From: Vibrio sinensis
GTDB lineage: Bacteria; Pseudomonadota; Gammaproteobacteria; Enterobacterales; Vibrionaceae
NCBI RefSeq assembly: GCF_003605645.1
Contig: NZ_QVMU01000001.1
Span: forward strand, 744,001-808,000
DNA length: 64,000 nucleotides
Direction: 5' to 3'
The position numbers and the translations under genes were made by a program. Shown here in pieces: positions 26,318-34,712 of the stretch; position 1 is the first letter of the stretch, and each line of letters opens with the position of its first letter. Under the pieces are notes generated by a model, which saw only the letters and a list, made by a program, of their open reading frames with translations, was not told the DNA's origin and ran no database searches.

Positions 26318-26962
26318 CTATTTTTTGTCGGTAATCGCTGCAATACCACGAATAGTAAATCGACGAGAAAATAAAGGAGATTTGTAGAGCGTTTTAGTTA
26401 CTTTCTCCGCACTATCAATTAGTGCCTCGATAGCTTCAGCAAGCCCATCGTCTAAATATGCAATTGACTTTTCATTTGCTGTAAAAGGCAAATCAGGATT
26501 AATTGTTTCGCATTCAATATGTGGGTGTTCAATTTCTTTTAGGTAGTCGTAGAAGACTTGTTTTGGGACTACAAGCCCATATTCACGCCATGCGTATTTC
26601 TTACCCCAGTAGTAACCGTCTTCAGCATCATGCTTTACACGCTCATCATTTTTAGCTTTATTGATTGCATGCTTACCTTTAGATTCTTCTTTAGCAAACA
26701 ACAGGCTAATGATTGAGTTAACTTCTGTATTCTTTGATAATGCGGATAAATCTACAATACGGTTGTCCTCTTCGTCTACGAAGTAACCAATATTGTAACG
26801 CTGCCCCTCTTCTACTTCGGGAGCCCCATTAGCAATAAACTTATATACCGTTGGTGTTGTTGCTGGAGTAAAAGAATGAAGGAATTTACCGCCGCCAATC
26901 GCTTCAATTCTATAATTTGAAACGATCAAGTCATGTATTGTGTTTAGATCACGAGATTTCAT
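26318..26962 (-). CDS. Hypothetical cassette protein
   Basis: A 214-residue soluble-looking protein that I do not recognise. The middle (about 100-145) is rich in charged residues. The C-terminus (FSRRFTIRGIAAITDKK) is basic. It stands alone in its cassette, its stop directly at the attC R'' box. No catalytic motif or membrane segment is seen. No function is proposed. Confidence 0.7.
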   Translation of the reverse strand: MKSRDLNTIHDLIVSNYRIEAIGGGKFLHSFTPATTPTVYKFIANGAPEVEEGQRYNIGYFVDEEDNRIVDLSALSKNTEVNSIISLLFAKEESKGKHAINKAKNDERVKHDAEDGYYWGKKYAWREYGLVVPKQVFYDYLKEIEHPHIECETINPDLPFTANEKSIAYLDDGLAEAIEALIDSAEKVTKTLYKSPLFSRRFTIRGIAAITDKK

Positions 26963-27035
26963 AAGTGCACTATCCCACTAAAACTATATGCACATATTAT
27001 ATGGGGACTAATTAAGAGTTCTCAAGCGTCGATAG

Positions 27036-27164
27036 GCATAACGCCGCATTAAGTGGTGAACAACGCGACCACCCAACCTTAAACCTTGCCACATTTAGCA
27101 CTGAAGATGACCTGAACTGAAATTGCCAAGCGTTGAGAATCCGTCTTAAATGCTTTGTTATGTT
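27036..27164 (-). repeat. attC site (paired with the one at 29557)
   Basis: Bounded by GCATAACGCC and GTTATGTT on plus. It is almost identical to the site at 29557-29684, and both lie on the same side of the ORF-less cassette copies. Confidence 0.92.
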
Positions 27165-27614
27165 TTAGCACAATTCGTTGATTTACTTGGCAAAGAACTG
27201 AAGTGTAGACCTAGTTTTCTGAACCAAATCACAAGCTCGAACTAACTTGACTGCCAGATGCGCCAAACCAACAACGAGTAAGCCCACTTGCCTGATAATG
27301 AGGCAACTCGATACTCTTTCAACAAGTGCCCTTTCTTAGCAAAAGCAGCGCAGAACAATGGATATTTGCCGAGGCAACTGCCAAGGTTATTAGCTTATTG
27401 GGAAATACGCACAAAGCGACTTTGAGCCAGAGAAACAAGACGACCAAACCACCCTAAAACTCGAATGAAGCAACCCACGAACTTTGGCATGTTTTACGGG
27501 CTGAGAGATTTAAGAACTGAGCGACAATCGTAATTTGCTGAGTCTACTCCCAGCGAATGGCTAAAGGGACAAAGAACGACTCAAAGGCATTTAAGCCATT
27601 GAAATATCATTAAA
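27165..27614 (-). repeat. ORF-less cassette, copy 1
   Basis: A 450-bp cassette body flanked by complete attC sites but without a credible gene. Frames on both strands are broken by stops. It is nearly the same sequence as 29685-30137, and the flanking attC sites match too, so about 700 bp is duplicated. It could encode a small RNA or carry a promoter, but I see no decisive signal. Confidence 0.85.
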
Positions 27615-27739
27615 ACATAACGCCTGCATAACACGTTTACTACTATGCAATTATACTTAAAATTGACGCCTTAAAACGAGAAACACCCGACAACCTGAGA
27701 TGCCGAGTGTAGTAAATCGTGTTGATGCATTTGTTATAC
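27615..27739 (-). repeat. attC site (paired with the one at 30138)
   Basis: Second attC family: ACATAACGCCTGCATAACAC on the left and TTGTTATACA on the right, with CGTTTACTAC pairing to GTAGTAAATCG. Confidence 0.9.
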
Positions 27740-27825
27740 AACTATTTTAATCGATGAACCCATAAATCACGTGTTGTAGCAATGCATTCTTTAACAGCAG
27801 ATTTAAGCTCTTTGCGACCAACCCC

Positions 27826-28299
27826 CTATCTTTTTAATCTTTTCTCAATAGTTTTAGTCATTATTGATTCCCAATCATCAAATGTAGTTCTAGTCGGTAT
27901 TTCAACAAGAATTTTAGGAACATCAATAGTATTGCCTACTCGATCACCATTTTTACCAGGTTGAACATATACAGCTCTAGATTGAATAATACCGTCAATT
28001 AAACTCATTTGTGTATATACATCAAATTTAACAACAACTTCAAGCTCAACGGGCTTTTCGAATCTTAGAACCAGATAAACAAACTTTTTACTAAAACGCT
28101 TAAGCGCCCATCTAGACTCAACATCTCCAAATGCAGAATCCTTGTGTATACTTGCCAAATCACATAACCGTCTATCCTTTTCTGTATTTAAAATGATCAC
28201 AGGAATAATTCTTCCATCGGCTGTAAATTGATTGGCTATAGCTCCATCAGCAACTACATCAAGGCTATTCTGATTTGAAACTGAGATTTTATTTTTCAT
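27826..28299 (-). CDS. Hypothetical cassette protein (downstream gene of a two-gene cassette)
   Basis: A 157-residue protein I do not recognise. It looks beta-rich in the middle (FVYLVLRFEKPVELEVVVKFDVYT) with a basic C-terminus. It overlaps the upstream gene by 11 bp, so the two are probably translated together and may work together. A 90-bp gap separates its stop from the attC. Confidence 0.65.
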   Translation of the reverse strand: MKNKISVSNQNSLDVVADGAIANQFTADGRIIPVIILNTEKDRRLCDLASIHKDSAFGDVESRWALKRFSKKFVYLVLRFEKPVELEVVVKFDVYTQMSLIDGIIQSRAVYVQPGKNGDRVGNTIDVPKILVEIPTRTTFDDWESIMTKTIEKRLKR

Positions 28300-28828
28300 T
28301 TTGAACCGTATTAATTATATGTGTATCAATTGATACAACTTCACCATTAGTGGTAGTTGCGTGAATCTTATAAAGATCAACGTTTAAGTTTTTTTTAAAA
28401 ATATCAGGTAGTTTAAATGTTATCCACCCAGACTCAGCAGATTTCTCTGAGAGTATTAGAGGCAGTTCTAATGTTTTCTTATTATCAGCTATGTTTAACG
28501 GGTTAACATCAAAGCATGGTTCGATTTTAGCTTTACCAAAAACCTGACTTTTATCGAAATACTCTAAATGTAATTCAACATTAACAATTGAATTGGTTAT
28601 TGTGGCTTTATTAATAAAACGTAAAGCAAAAGATATATATGTATCTTCTTCTTTATACCACTTATAAGCTTCCATAAGGTAAGGCTCTACCGTTTTATAA
28701 CGTTCTTTATGTTGTTGTTTTGATATTTTTAGGGCTTCATTTGCTACGCTATAACTAAACAACGCGAAAACTGCAGAAAAAAGAGCCACTATTAAAGCTC
28801 CTGCAGCAATATAATCACTTGTATCCAA
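28289..28828 (-). CDS. Hypothetical single-pass membrane protein (upstream gene of a two-gene cassette)
   Basis: A 179-residue protein with one N-terminal transmembrane segment (about residues 8-28, IAAGALIVALFSAVFALFSY), then a short basic helix and a beta-rich domain. The layout suggests an inner-membrane anchor with a soluble domain. No family name is recognised. Co-expressed with the gene at 27826-28299. Confidence 0.65.
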   Translation of the reverse strand: MDTSDYIAAGALIVALFSAVFALFSYSVANEALKISKQQHKERYKTVEPYLMEAYKWYKEEDTYISFALRFINKATITNSIVNVELHLEYFDKSQVFGKAKIEPCFDVNPLNIADNKKTLELPLILSEKSAESGWITFKLPDIFKKNLNVDLYKIHATTTNGEVVSIDTHIINTVQNEK

Positions 28829-28859
28829 AATATTTCTCCAGAATTAACTTTTAAAATCG

Positions 28860-28969
28860 TTGTATAACGCCGCAATAACACGTGCTGAACGCCTTAATTA
28901 CCAAACCAATTATACTCTAAACCACGAATGCCGAGTGTAATAAGCATCGTGTTGATTGCTTTGTTATAT
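28860..28969 (-). repeat. attC site
   Basis: Bounded by TTGTATAACGCC and GTTATATG on plus, with AACACGTGCTG and GCATCGTGTTG arms. At about 110 bp it is the shortest VCR-like site here. Confidence 0.9.
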
Positions 28970-29539
28970 GATTTTTCTAGCCACTACGTGACAAGCCTTA
29001 CTATTATGCCCTGTCATCGTTTGATTATTAACAACGATAGACTTTTCTAGTACAAACCCATCAACTATGTTTTCAATTTCAGCTTGAGTTCCGTGCCACA
29101 TTGGAACCCCAACACCAGAAGTAAAAAAAATACTTTCATCAGAGCAAAATTCAGCTAAATAAATAACTCCATTTGGCTTTAAAATTCTTAGTAGCTCAGA
29201 AACAACATTTACCCTAGCTTGCACTTCTGGAATGCACGTAAAAACAGCACACGTAACAATGGCATCAAAGGAAGAATCAGAAAAAGGAAGCAGTGAACCT
29301 TTTGAGTAGTTCAGCTCTAGATGCGGGAATTCATTGTTCCCACGATTAATCATTTCCAATGAAGAATCAACACCACAAATACTTTTATAACCTAAGTCAT
29401 AAAGCTCATTAGTTACTCTTCCATACCCACAACCAAAATCAAGAACTTGGCTAGAATATGGAACGGTATTAATAAGTAACTCGCTGATTAATTGAAGATT
29501 AAACTCAACTTTTCCAGCAACATCATCCCAATTACTCAA
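28964..29539 (-). CDS. Class I SAM-dependent methyltransferase
   Basis: A 191-residue Rossmann-fold methyltransferase. Seen: VLDFGCGYGRVTNEL (SAM-binding motif I), ICGVDSSLEMI (motif II acidic residue), GSLLPFSDSSFDAIVTCAVFTC (motif III/IV) and LLRILKPNGVIYLAEF (post-motif). The substrate is unknown. Small-molecule methyltransferases of this type are frequent integron cargo. AAGGAG lies just before the ATG. Its 3' end overlaps the attC by a few bases. Confidence 0.9.
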   Translation of the reverse strand: MSNWDDVAGKVEFNLQLISELLINTVPYSSQVLDFGCGYGRVTNELYDLGYKSICGVDSSLEMINRGNNEFPHLELNYSKGSLLPFSDSSFDAIVTCAVFTCIPEVQARVNVVSELLRILKPNGVIYLAEFCSDESIFFTSGVGVPMWHGTQAEIENIVDGFVLEKSIVVNNQTMTGHNSKACHVVARKII

Positions 29540-29556
29540 AGATTTCTCCTTAAATC

Positions 29557-29684
29557 ATATAACGCCGCATTAAGTGGTGAACAACGCGACCACCCAACCT
29601 TAAACCTTGCCACATTTAGCACTGAAGCTGACCTAGGCTGAAATTGCCAAGCGTTGAGAATCCGTCTTAAATGCTTTGTTATGT
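29557..29684 (-). repeat. attC site (paired with the one at 27036)
   Basis: Bounded by ATATAACGCC and GTTATGTT on plus. It is nearly identical to 27036-27164. Confidence 0.92.
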
Positions 29685-30137
29685 TTTAGCACAATTCGTT
29701 GATTTACATGGCAAAGAACTGAGATACAGACCTAGATTTCTGAACCAAATCACAAGCTCGAACTCACTTGACCGGCAGATGCGCCAAACCGGAAACGAGT
29801 AAACCCACTTCCCTGCTAATGAGGCAACTCGATACGTTTTCAACAAGCGCCCTTTCTTAGCATAAACAGCGCAAAACAATGGTTATTTGCCGAGGCAACT
29901 GCCAAGGTTATTAGCTTATTGGGAAATACGCCCAAAGCGACTTTGAGCCAGAGAAACAAGACGACCAAACCACCCGGAAAATCCAATGAAGCAACCCACG
30001 AACCTTGGCATGTTTTACGGGTCAAGTGTTTCAAGAATTGGGGCAGACAATAGCGATTTGCTGAGTCTACTCCCAACGAATAGCCAAAGGAGAAAAGAAC
30101 GACTCAAAGGCATTTAAGCCATTGAAATTCCATTAAA
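29685..30137 (-). repeat. ORF-less cassette, copy 2
   Basis: A 453-bp body closely matching 27165-27614. Two short minus frames (29679-29879, 29840-30076) are open in this copy, but the matching frame is interrupted by a stop in copy 1, so they are not supported as genes. Differences between the copies are scattered substitutions rather than codon-phased changes. Confidence 0.85.
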
Positions 30138-30264
30138 ACATAACGCCTGCATAACACGTTTGCTACCATGCAGACCTAGCTGAATTTTACTGCCTTAATC
30201 ACTGAAACTAAAGGCAAACTGAGATTGCCGAGTGTAGTAAATCGTGTTGATGCATTTGTTATAT
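30138..30264 (-). repeat. attC site (paired with the one at 27615)
   Basis: ACATAACGCCTGCATAACAC on the left and GTTATATGC on the right. Its first 26 bases recur with one mismatch at 39754 within the island. Confidence 0.9.
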
Positions 30265-30281
30265 GCAAACAACCATTCTTA

Positions 30282-30911
30282 CTATAAGGTCATTACTTTG
30301 ATGCCAAAAATGGTAAACAATCCACCGGTGACATAATCCATAACCCCAGAAATACGAGCATAAACACTTTTAGCTGATTCATGAGAAAACGCTGTAGCTA
30401 AAAATAAATGCCAACTAAGCGTAATTGAGGACATTGTTAACATTATTACTAATATCATCGTTGCACTCATGTTTTCAGGCATAGATACACTGAATAAACT
30501 GACAACGAAGAAACCCGTTTTCGGATTTAAAATACTGGTGATAAAAGCTGAAATGAAAACCTTTCTTTTCGATGGTGATATCGTTTGATTGATTTCTGTT
30601 AACTCACCTAACCTCTTTATTTTTCGAGTTAGATAAATCTGACGTATTCCCAAATACAATAAATAACTGCCACCTACCACTTTCATTAAACCAAATAATT
30701 GGGGGAAATGAGAAAAGAGAATAACTAAGCCGGAACCACCAAAAAACGACCACAGTAACGTCGCACAACTAACACCGAAAGCAGAAAAAGCCGCAATTTT
30801 TCGGTCGTAATTAAGTGCAGTGTTGATCGTTAAAAGTACATTAGCACCAGGAGTCGCAACAGCTAACATCCAAATTAAAGCCGCATGAAGAAGAACCAAT
30901 AAATATTCCAT
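30282..30911 (-). CDS. LysE/RhtB-family amino-acid exporter
   Basis: A 209-residue inner-membrane protein with about six hydrophobic segments. Seen: the family opening LAVATPGANVLLTINTAL with the conserved PG, VGGSYLLYLGIRQI in the second module, and FITSILNPKTGFFVVSLF. Members export amino acids or related solutes; the substrate is not predictable. It is a single-gene cassette. Confidence 0.9.
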   Translation of the reverse strand: MEYLLVLLHAALIWMLAVATPGANVLLTINTALNYDRKIAAFSAFGVSCATLLWSFFGGSGLVILFSHFPQLFGLMKVVGGSYLLYLGIRQIYLTRKIKRLGELTEINQTISPSKRKVFISAFITSILNPKTGFFVVSLFSVSMPENMSATMILVIMLTMSSITLSWHLFLATAFSHESAKSVYARISGVMDYVTGGLFTIFGIKVMTL

Positions 30912-30952
30912 TACCTACCATTCCAATAAATTAAGCTGTGAGCTTAAAAAAG

Positions 30953-31079
30953 CATATAACGCCCTGTTAAGGTGTGAGCAACGCAATAACGAAGCTACCG
31001 CATACCACCTTAAACACTAAACGCAACGCATAGTAAAAATGCCACGCGTTGCGAATCACTCTTAAACAGTTTGTTATGC
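30953..31079 (-). repeat. attC site
   Basis: Bounded by CATATAACGCC and GTTATGCG on plus, of the same subfamily as 26192-26317. A DUF3265-like reading frame runs through it and is not a gene. Confidence 0.92.
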
Positions 31080-31204
31080 GGTTGCTCGCAAAGTTTAATT
31101 TTACCTTACTTTGAGATGAAATAAGCAACCAAGCACACACTTTAAAACTACTCTCAGAAGTAAAATACGGGCACCAATACTGGTGATAGATAGGAAGTAC
31201 GTTT

Positions 31205-31354
31205 ATGGCAGTAAAACATACACCCACTGGAGTCGTTCATAAAGGCAAAAAAGGAGGTACTACTGGTTGTGGCTTTGACACCAAGAAAGAAGCATCTCAT
31301 TGGAGTGACTCACACAGTAAGATCACATGTGACAAAAACGGCTGTAAGAACTAA
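31205..31354 (+). CDS. 49-residue cassette peptide with Cys residues
   Basis: Small gene on plus, opposite to the cassette direction. ATG at 31205 is preceded by AGGAAG 8 bases upstream. The basic peptide (KHTPTGVVHKGKKGGTTGCGFDTKKE... ending CDKNGCKN) has three Cys and three His, suggesting a small metal-binding or nucleic-acid-binding fold. I recall similar small proteins in Vibrio integrons, without known function. It fills the only cassette space here. Confidence 0.6.
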   Translation: MAVKHTPTGVVHKGKKGGTTGCGFDTKKEASHWSDSHSKITCDKNGCKN

Positions 31355-31410
31355 GTAGTAGTTGTTTAATTGGGCTAGAACTCAAGCTCTAGCCCCTTAT
31401 GCCCCTCTGC

Positions 31411-31533
31411 CGCATAACGCCCTGTTAAGGTGTGAGCAACGCATACCGAAGCTCCCGTATACCACCTGAAACACTAAACGCAACGCATAGTAAAAATGCC
31501 ACGCGTTGCGAATCACTATTAAGGGCTTCGTTA
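31411..31533 (-). repeat. attC site split by the island (left part)
   Basis: Matches the 26192 and 30953 sites from GCATAACGCC up to GCGAATCACT, then differs (ATTAAGGGCTTCGTTACA instead of CTTAAACAGTTTGTTATG). The missing normal end lies at 63343-63365. Together they make the attC of the isochorismatase cassette. Confidence 0.85.
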
Positions 31534-31548
31534 CATGTTTAGCATGAC

Positions 31549-31624
31549 ATCATTTCGTCTCACTATCAAATCTAAATTATTGATATAAAAAGAAATACAC
31601 CTCACGCAATATCATTTCGTCTCA
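31549..31624. repeat. Two direct repeats near the left end, candidate integrase arm sites
   Basis: ATCATTTCGTCTCA occurs at 31549-31562 and again at 31611-31624, start to start 62 bp. It lies between the attachment end and the integrase gene, where arm-type sites or integrase autoregulatory sites are normally found. Confidence 0.6.
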
Positions 31625-31664
31625 GACAATATCAGAGCTCCAATGCCCCCTTGCGTTCCCCTAT

Positions 31665-31689
31665 TTCAGGTTGCTAAGTTGAGGGGAAC
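31665..31689. repeat. Inverted repeat before the integrase gene
   Basis: GTTCCCCT (31665-31672) and AGGGGAAC (31682-31689) form an 8-bp stem with a 9-nt loop. CCCCTCAACT in its inverse also occurs at the right end (about 63277-63287), near another GTTCCCCT. This suggests shared end sequence. Confidence 0.6.
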
Positions 31690-31715
31690 AGAGAGAAATC
31701 AACGGAGACAACAAC

Positions 31716-33047
31716 ATGGCGGGAATCGAATTATTGTCTAATCAGACTATCAAAAATGCAAAACCAAAAGACAAAGAATACACCCTTTCGGATGGGGGAA
31801 ACCTCTACATCAGAATACGCCCGAACGGCAGTAAGAACTGGCTATTTATCTATACCCATCTTATTACAAAAAAACGCGTCAAACTCGGACTGGGTGCTTA
31901 CCCTAATCTCACACTTGCACAATCTCGAAAGATTGCAGACGAATACCGAGCTAACCTAGCGAATGGCATTGACCCTCGACTATGTCGCGATCAAGTTAGT
32001 ATAGAACGAACACAAAAATACTATCGAACGTTCAAAAGCGTAGCGGAAGAGATGTTGGCAACACAAGAAGTCAATGAATCCACCAAGCGCCAAAAGCTCA
32101 TTGAAGAAGAGCAAAAAATTGCGCGCATCAATGGTACAGTTTTTGACAAGCAAGATATTGAACGAATTACCCACAAGGTCAGAACATCTTATCGAAAGCG
32201 TCTATTTTTCAAACGCAACCTTTATCCATATTTGGCCGATGTTGCCATCTCGGATATCACTGCTTTACAAGTCATTGAGGCTATTCGTCCTATGCAAAGA
32301 AGGGGAAATCTCGAGAATGTAAAACGTGCTTGCACCCTTGCGAATCAAGTTATGAAGTTCGCTATTAACTGCGGTTTCATTCATAGCAATTGCCTTGCTG
32401 ATATCCGTGAAGTATTTGCTAAGGCAATACCGTCACATATGCCATCAATAGTTCCAGAAGAACTGAGCCATGTAATGGAAACGATGTCGAATACACAGAT
32501 GAAGTTTGTCACTCGTTGTGCATTTGAAATGCAACTTCACACCATTTCTCGAGCGGACGAATTAGCAGCGATGCGCTGGTGCGATATTGATCTAGAAAAA
32601 CGTCTTTGGACTATTCCTGCGTTCTTCACTAAGAGCAAACGAGAGCACATTGTGCCACTCAACGACTACACGATTTGGATCTTAAAATTCATCCACCCAA
32701 TTTCAGGTCACAACAAGTTTGTTTTCCCTTCAGACAAACCTAATACAAAATATCCGCATATCAGTCCATCAGCAGTTAACTCAGCGCTTGGGAATACCCC
32801 ACTAAAAGGTCGACTGGTGAGTCATGGCTTTAGAGGCATTGCGAGCACTCTATTTAATGAGAAAGGGTTTAATTCGGATGCGATTGAAATGTGTTTAGCG
32901 CATCTCGACAAAAACCAGACGCGAGCCGCTTATAACAGCGCTAAATATCTCGAACAGCGTATTGAAATTCTAACATTTTGGAGTCAATACATTGTCGATG
33001 CTACAGGCCACCACTATTCCATCGCCAGTCAGTACAAGCCCATTTAG
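31716..33047 (+). CDS. int: Tyrosine integrase, P4-like (DUF4102 N-terminus)
   Basis: Site-specific recombinase of 443 residues. The N-terminal arm-binding domain (1-90) shows YTLSDGGNLYIRIRPNGSKNWLF and KLGLGAYPNLTLAQSRKIA. A central core-binding domain follows. The catalytic domain holds Arg in SRADELAAMRW (about 278), HGFRGIAS (about 369-372) and Tyr in AAYNSAKYL (about 404). Integrases of this group usually target tRNA genes; here the target looks like an attC. A good Shine-Dalgarno (ACGGAGA) precedes the ATG. Two smaller genes follow in the same direction. Confidence 0.94.
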   Translation: MAGIELLSNQTIKNAKPKDKEYTLSDGGNLYIRIRPNGSKNWLFIYTHLITKKRVKLGLGAYPNLTLAQSRKIADEYRANLANGIDPRLCRDQVSIERTQKYYRTFKSVAEEMLATQEVNESTKRQKLIEEEQKIARINGTVFDKQDIERITHKVRTSYRKRLFFKRNLYPYLADVAISDITALQVIEAIRPMQRRGNLENVKRACTLANQVMKFAINCGFIHSNCLADIREVFAKAIPSHMPSIVPEELSHVMETMSNTQMKFVTRCAFEMQLHTISRADELAAMRWCDIDLEKRLWTIPAFFTKSKREHIVPLNDYTIWILKFIHPISGHNKFVFPSDKPNTKYPHISPSAVNSALGNTPLKGRLVSHGFRGIASTLFNEKGFNSDAIEMCLAHLDKNQTRAAYNSAKYLEQRIEILTFWSQYIVDATGHHYSIASQYKPI

Positions 33048-33118
33048 TTCACACAAATTTCATTTTTTGAGCTCAGAAATGGGCTTATTTCGCACGTCAT
33101 TTAATAAAGGTAATCGTT

Positions 33119-33649
33119 ATGAAAATGAACAACCGTCCTACAATCTCAACGCCAATTCGCAGCCTCATCAGGAATGGTGATTTCTCCCGCTTTCTCAACT
33201 TAAATCCACCAGCGAAGAAATCTAGCCAAGGCGAGTGTGCAATTAAACCATCTCTAGTTAGGTTAAGAAATGCCAAGTTTAGTACCTTCAACATTGCTGA
33301 AAGCACGAAAGGTGATGTTGGAATGGTGACGAGGCATCTAAATGACTGTGAGCAACTCTTTACTCTCTTGCGTATCGAACGCCATAACGATCCCACGCTC
33401 AGCGTACTGTACTACCGTATTCATTACTTTCTATCGATTGTAGGCAAGCAGCAATCACTGTGCTCCACTCGTGGTATAACAAAAGACGCAATCCGTAGAT
33501 ATAACGCTTACTTAAACAGTAATATCAAAAACAACCTTGAAAGAAAAATGCACATCTCCGCAGTTCGCTTTTTCTTTCGTCAACTATGCCGTCATGGCAT
33601 TTCAAGCCACAACCCTATTCGCCGCTTAAACCTAAAAACTGCTTACTAG
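33119..33649 (+). CDS. Integrase-associated protein resembling a recombinase core-binding (SAM-like) domain
   Basis: A 176-residue protein. Its second half (LLRIERHNDPTLSVLYYRIHYFLSIVGKQQ...ISAVRFFFRQLCRHGISSHNPIRRLNL) resembles the N-terminal SAM-like helical domain of tyrosine recombinases, including the closing HNP-R pattern. No catalytic domain follows. It could be an accessory factor for integration/excision or a truncated recombinase. It is 71 bp after int and 10 bp before the next gene, so probably one operon. Confidence 0.6.
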   Translation: MKMNNRPTISTPIRSLIRNGDFSRFLNLNPPAKKSSQGECAIKPSLVRLRNAKFSTFNIAESTKGDVGMVTRHLNDCEQLFTLLRIERHNDPTLSVLYYRIHYFLSIVGKQQSLCSTRGITKDAIRRYNAYLNSNIKNNLERKMHISAVRFFFRQLCRHGISSHNPIRRLNLKTAY

Positions 33650-33659
33650 GAGATACGTT

Positions 33660-34421
33660 ATGTTAATTACAGATAACTTACGTCTAGACATTATTCAAAC
33701 ACTAGACGACGCTAGCTCATACGCGAGTCAGGCGGACATTTCACGTTATCTAGTACGCGGGCTAACCGCTGTAGATATTGGTTTGATTGAAACCGCCTCT
33801 TCATTATTAAGATCTGAACCCTATCTACAAGAGCACGACTTAATTGATCACGGCATCAGTAGAAAGCACATTAAAAAAATCCTTGGCGGTATCGAGCACT
33901 TTAAATCGCTACTAGGACTTGAAGAGTATTGCTTCTCTGACTATCTTAAAGACCACAATCTAGATCTCAACTCAGACATCACTATTCCGTATTTCATCTA
34001 TCAAACATTCTCTGCGGACATTCGTAAAGACTGTGTTTCCACTGACAATCCCCCGCAACTTATATCAACGTTGAATATTGAAATTGAGCCAGGCTTTAAG
34101 CTCAGCACAATTCCAATCTTGGGTGGACTTGCTACTCAGATTCCTGCAACAGATAAGGAAATGATGATAGTCACTGTTGGGCTACTGTTAAACGACTATC
34201 ATTTTGTCAATTATGATGAAGCGACCTCAATACTGACTTTAAAACCTAAATGTCGGGATCAAACCGTCGATATTGAAGTACGGTGTTTCTCATCTCAGTT
34301 CAAAGCCAAAACAAACTCAGGTGTATGTGTAGTCGATGATTCGTTAGCGATAAAGAACCATAAGCTCAAAGAAAAGATCATGAGTCTAAAGCAACTGTTC
34401 GAACGAGTTCATAATCAATAG
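33660..34421 (+). CDS. Hypothetical protein in the integrase operon
   Basis: A 253-residue protein I do not recognise. The N-terminal half is helical. The C-terminal half (DKEMMIVTVGLLLNDYHFVNYDEATSILTLKPKC) looks like an alpha/beta domain. TAGGAGATACGTT gives a strong ribosome binding site. Its position after int and the SAM-like gene suggests a recombination-linked role, unproven. Confidence 0.7.
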   Translation: MLITDNLRLDIIQTLDDASSYASQADISRYLVRGLTAVDIGLIETASSLLRSEPYLQEHDLIDHGISRKHIKKILGGIEHFKSLLGLEEYCFSDYLKDHNLDLNSDITIPYFIYQTFSADIRKDCVSTDNPPQLISTLNIEIEPGFKLSTIPILGGLATQIPATDKEMMIVTVGLLLNDYHFVNYDEATSILTLKPKCRDQTVDIEVRCFSSQFKAKTNSGVCVVDDSLAIKNHKLKEKIMSLKQLFERVHNQ

Positions 34422-34712
34422 CGAAAAATATGCCATAAGTGCGTTGTCTCCAAGTCCTTACAACGCACCATTTGGTGATCACATCAGTAGTGAAGATCAC
34501 CAACACACTTTTGGACATAAATGTGTCAGAGATATAACTAAATTAGGATTTAACGGATTATCTCATGTCTTGAGAAGCTATTCTTGAAGTCAGACGTGCA
34601 TTCATCATCAACTTGCGTTCTATATTTTATTATCTACTCTCAAAATAATTATTTAGCGACACACACTCCATAGACAAAGAGATCTATTCTTTTGCTAAAT
34701 GAGGGAGAAAGC
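34422..34712. other. Intergenic region with inverted repeats
   Basis: About 290 bp without a gene. TGGTGATCAC (about 34473-34482) and GTGAAGATCACCA (about 34492-34504) form an imperfect stem that may terminate or regulate. The promoter of the next two-gene unit should lie in 34600-34700. Confidence 0.45.

Larger units (their letters stand above)
21927..31533 (-). other. Distal end of a chromosomal integron cassette array
   Basis: Thirteen attC-type sites delimit consecutive cassettes, counting the terminal atypical site and the one split at 31.5 kb. On minus each site begins with an AAC-containing R'' box beside a gene stop and ends with a GTTA-type R' core. The array therefore reads right to left, ending at 21927. 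The integrase intI and attI are expected to the right, beyond the window. The array continues at 63343-64000 after the inserted island. Most cassette genes follow this orientation; one toxin-antitoxin pair and the 49-aa gene are opposite. Confidence 0.93.

Noticed and set aside
29679..30076. Two minus-strand frames of 66 and 78 codons in the second ORF-less cassette
   Set aside because: The corresponding frame in the first copy is interrupted by a stop and the copies differ by non-coding-like substitutions.
30967..31227. 86-codon frame with a DUF3265-like ending across an attC
   Set aside because: It runs through the attC and depends on its sequence. DUF3265-type annotations in Vibrio arise from translating attC sites.
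31511..31533. tRNA gene fragment as the island attachment site
   Set aside because: No tRNA-like cloverleaf or T-loop at either junction; both ends match attC sequence instead.
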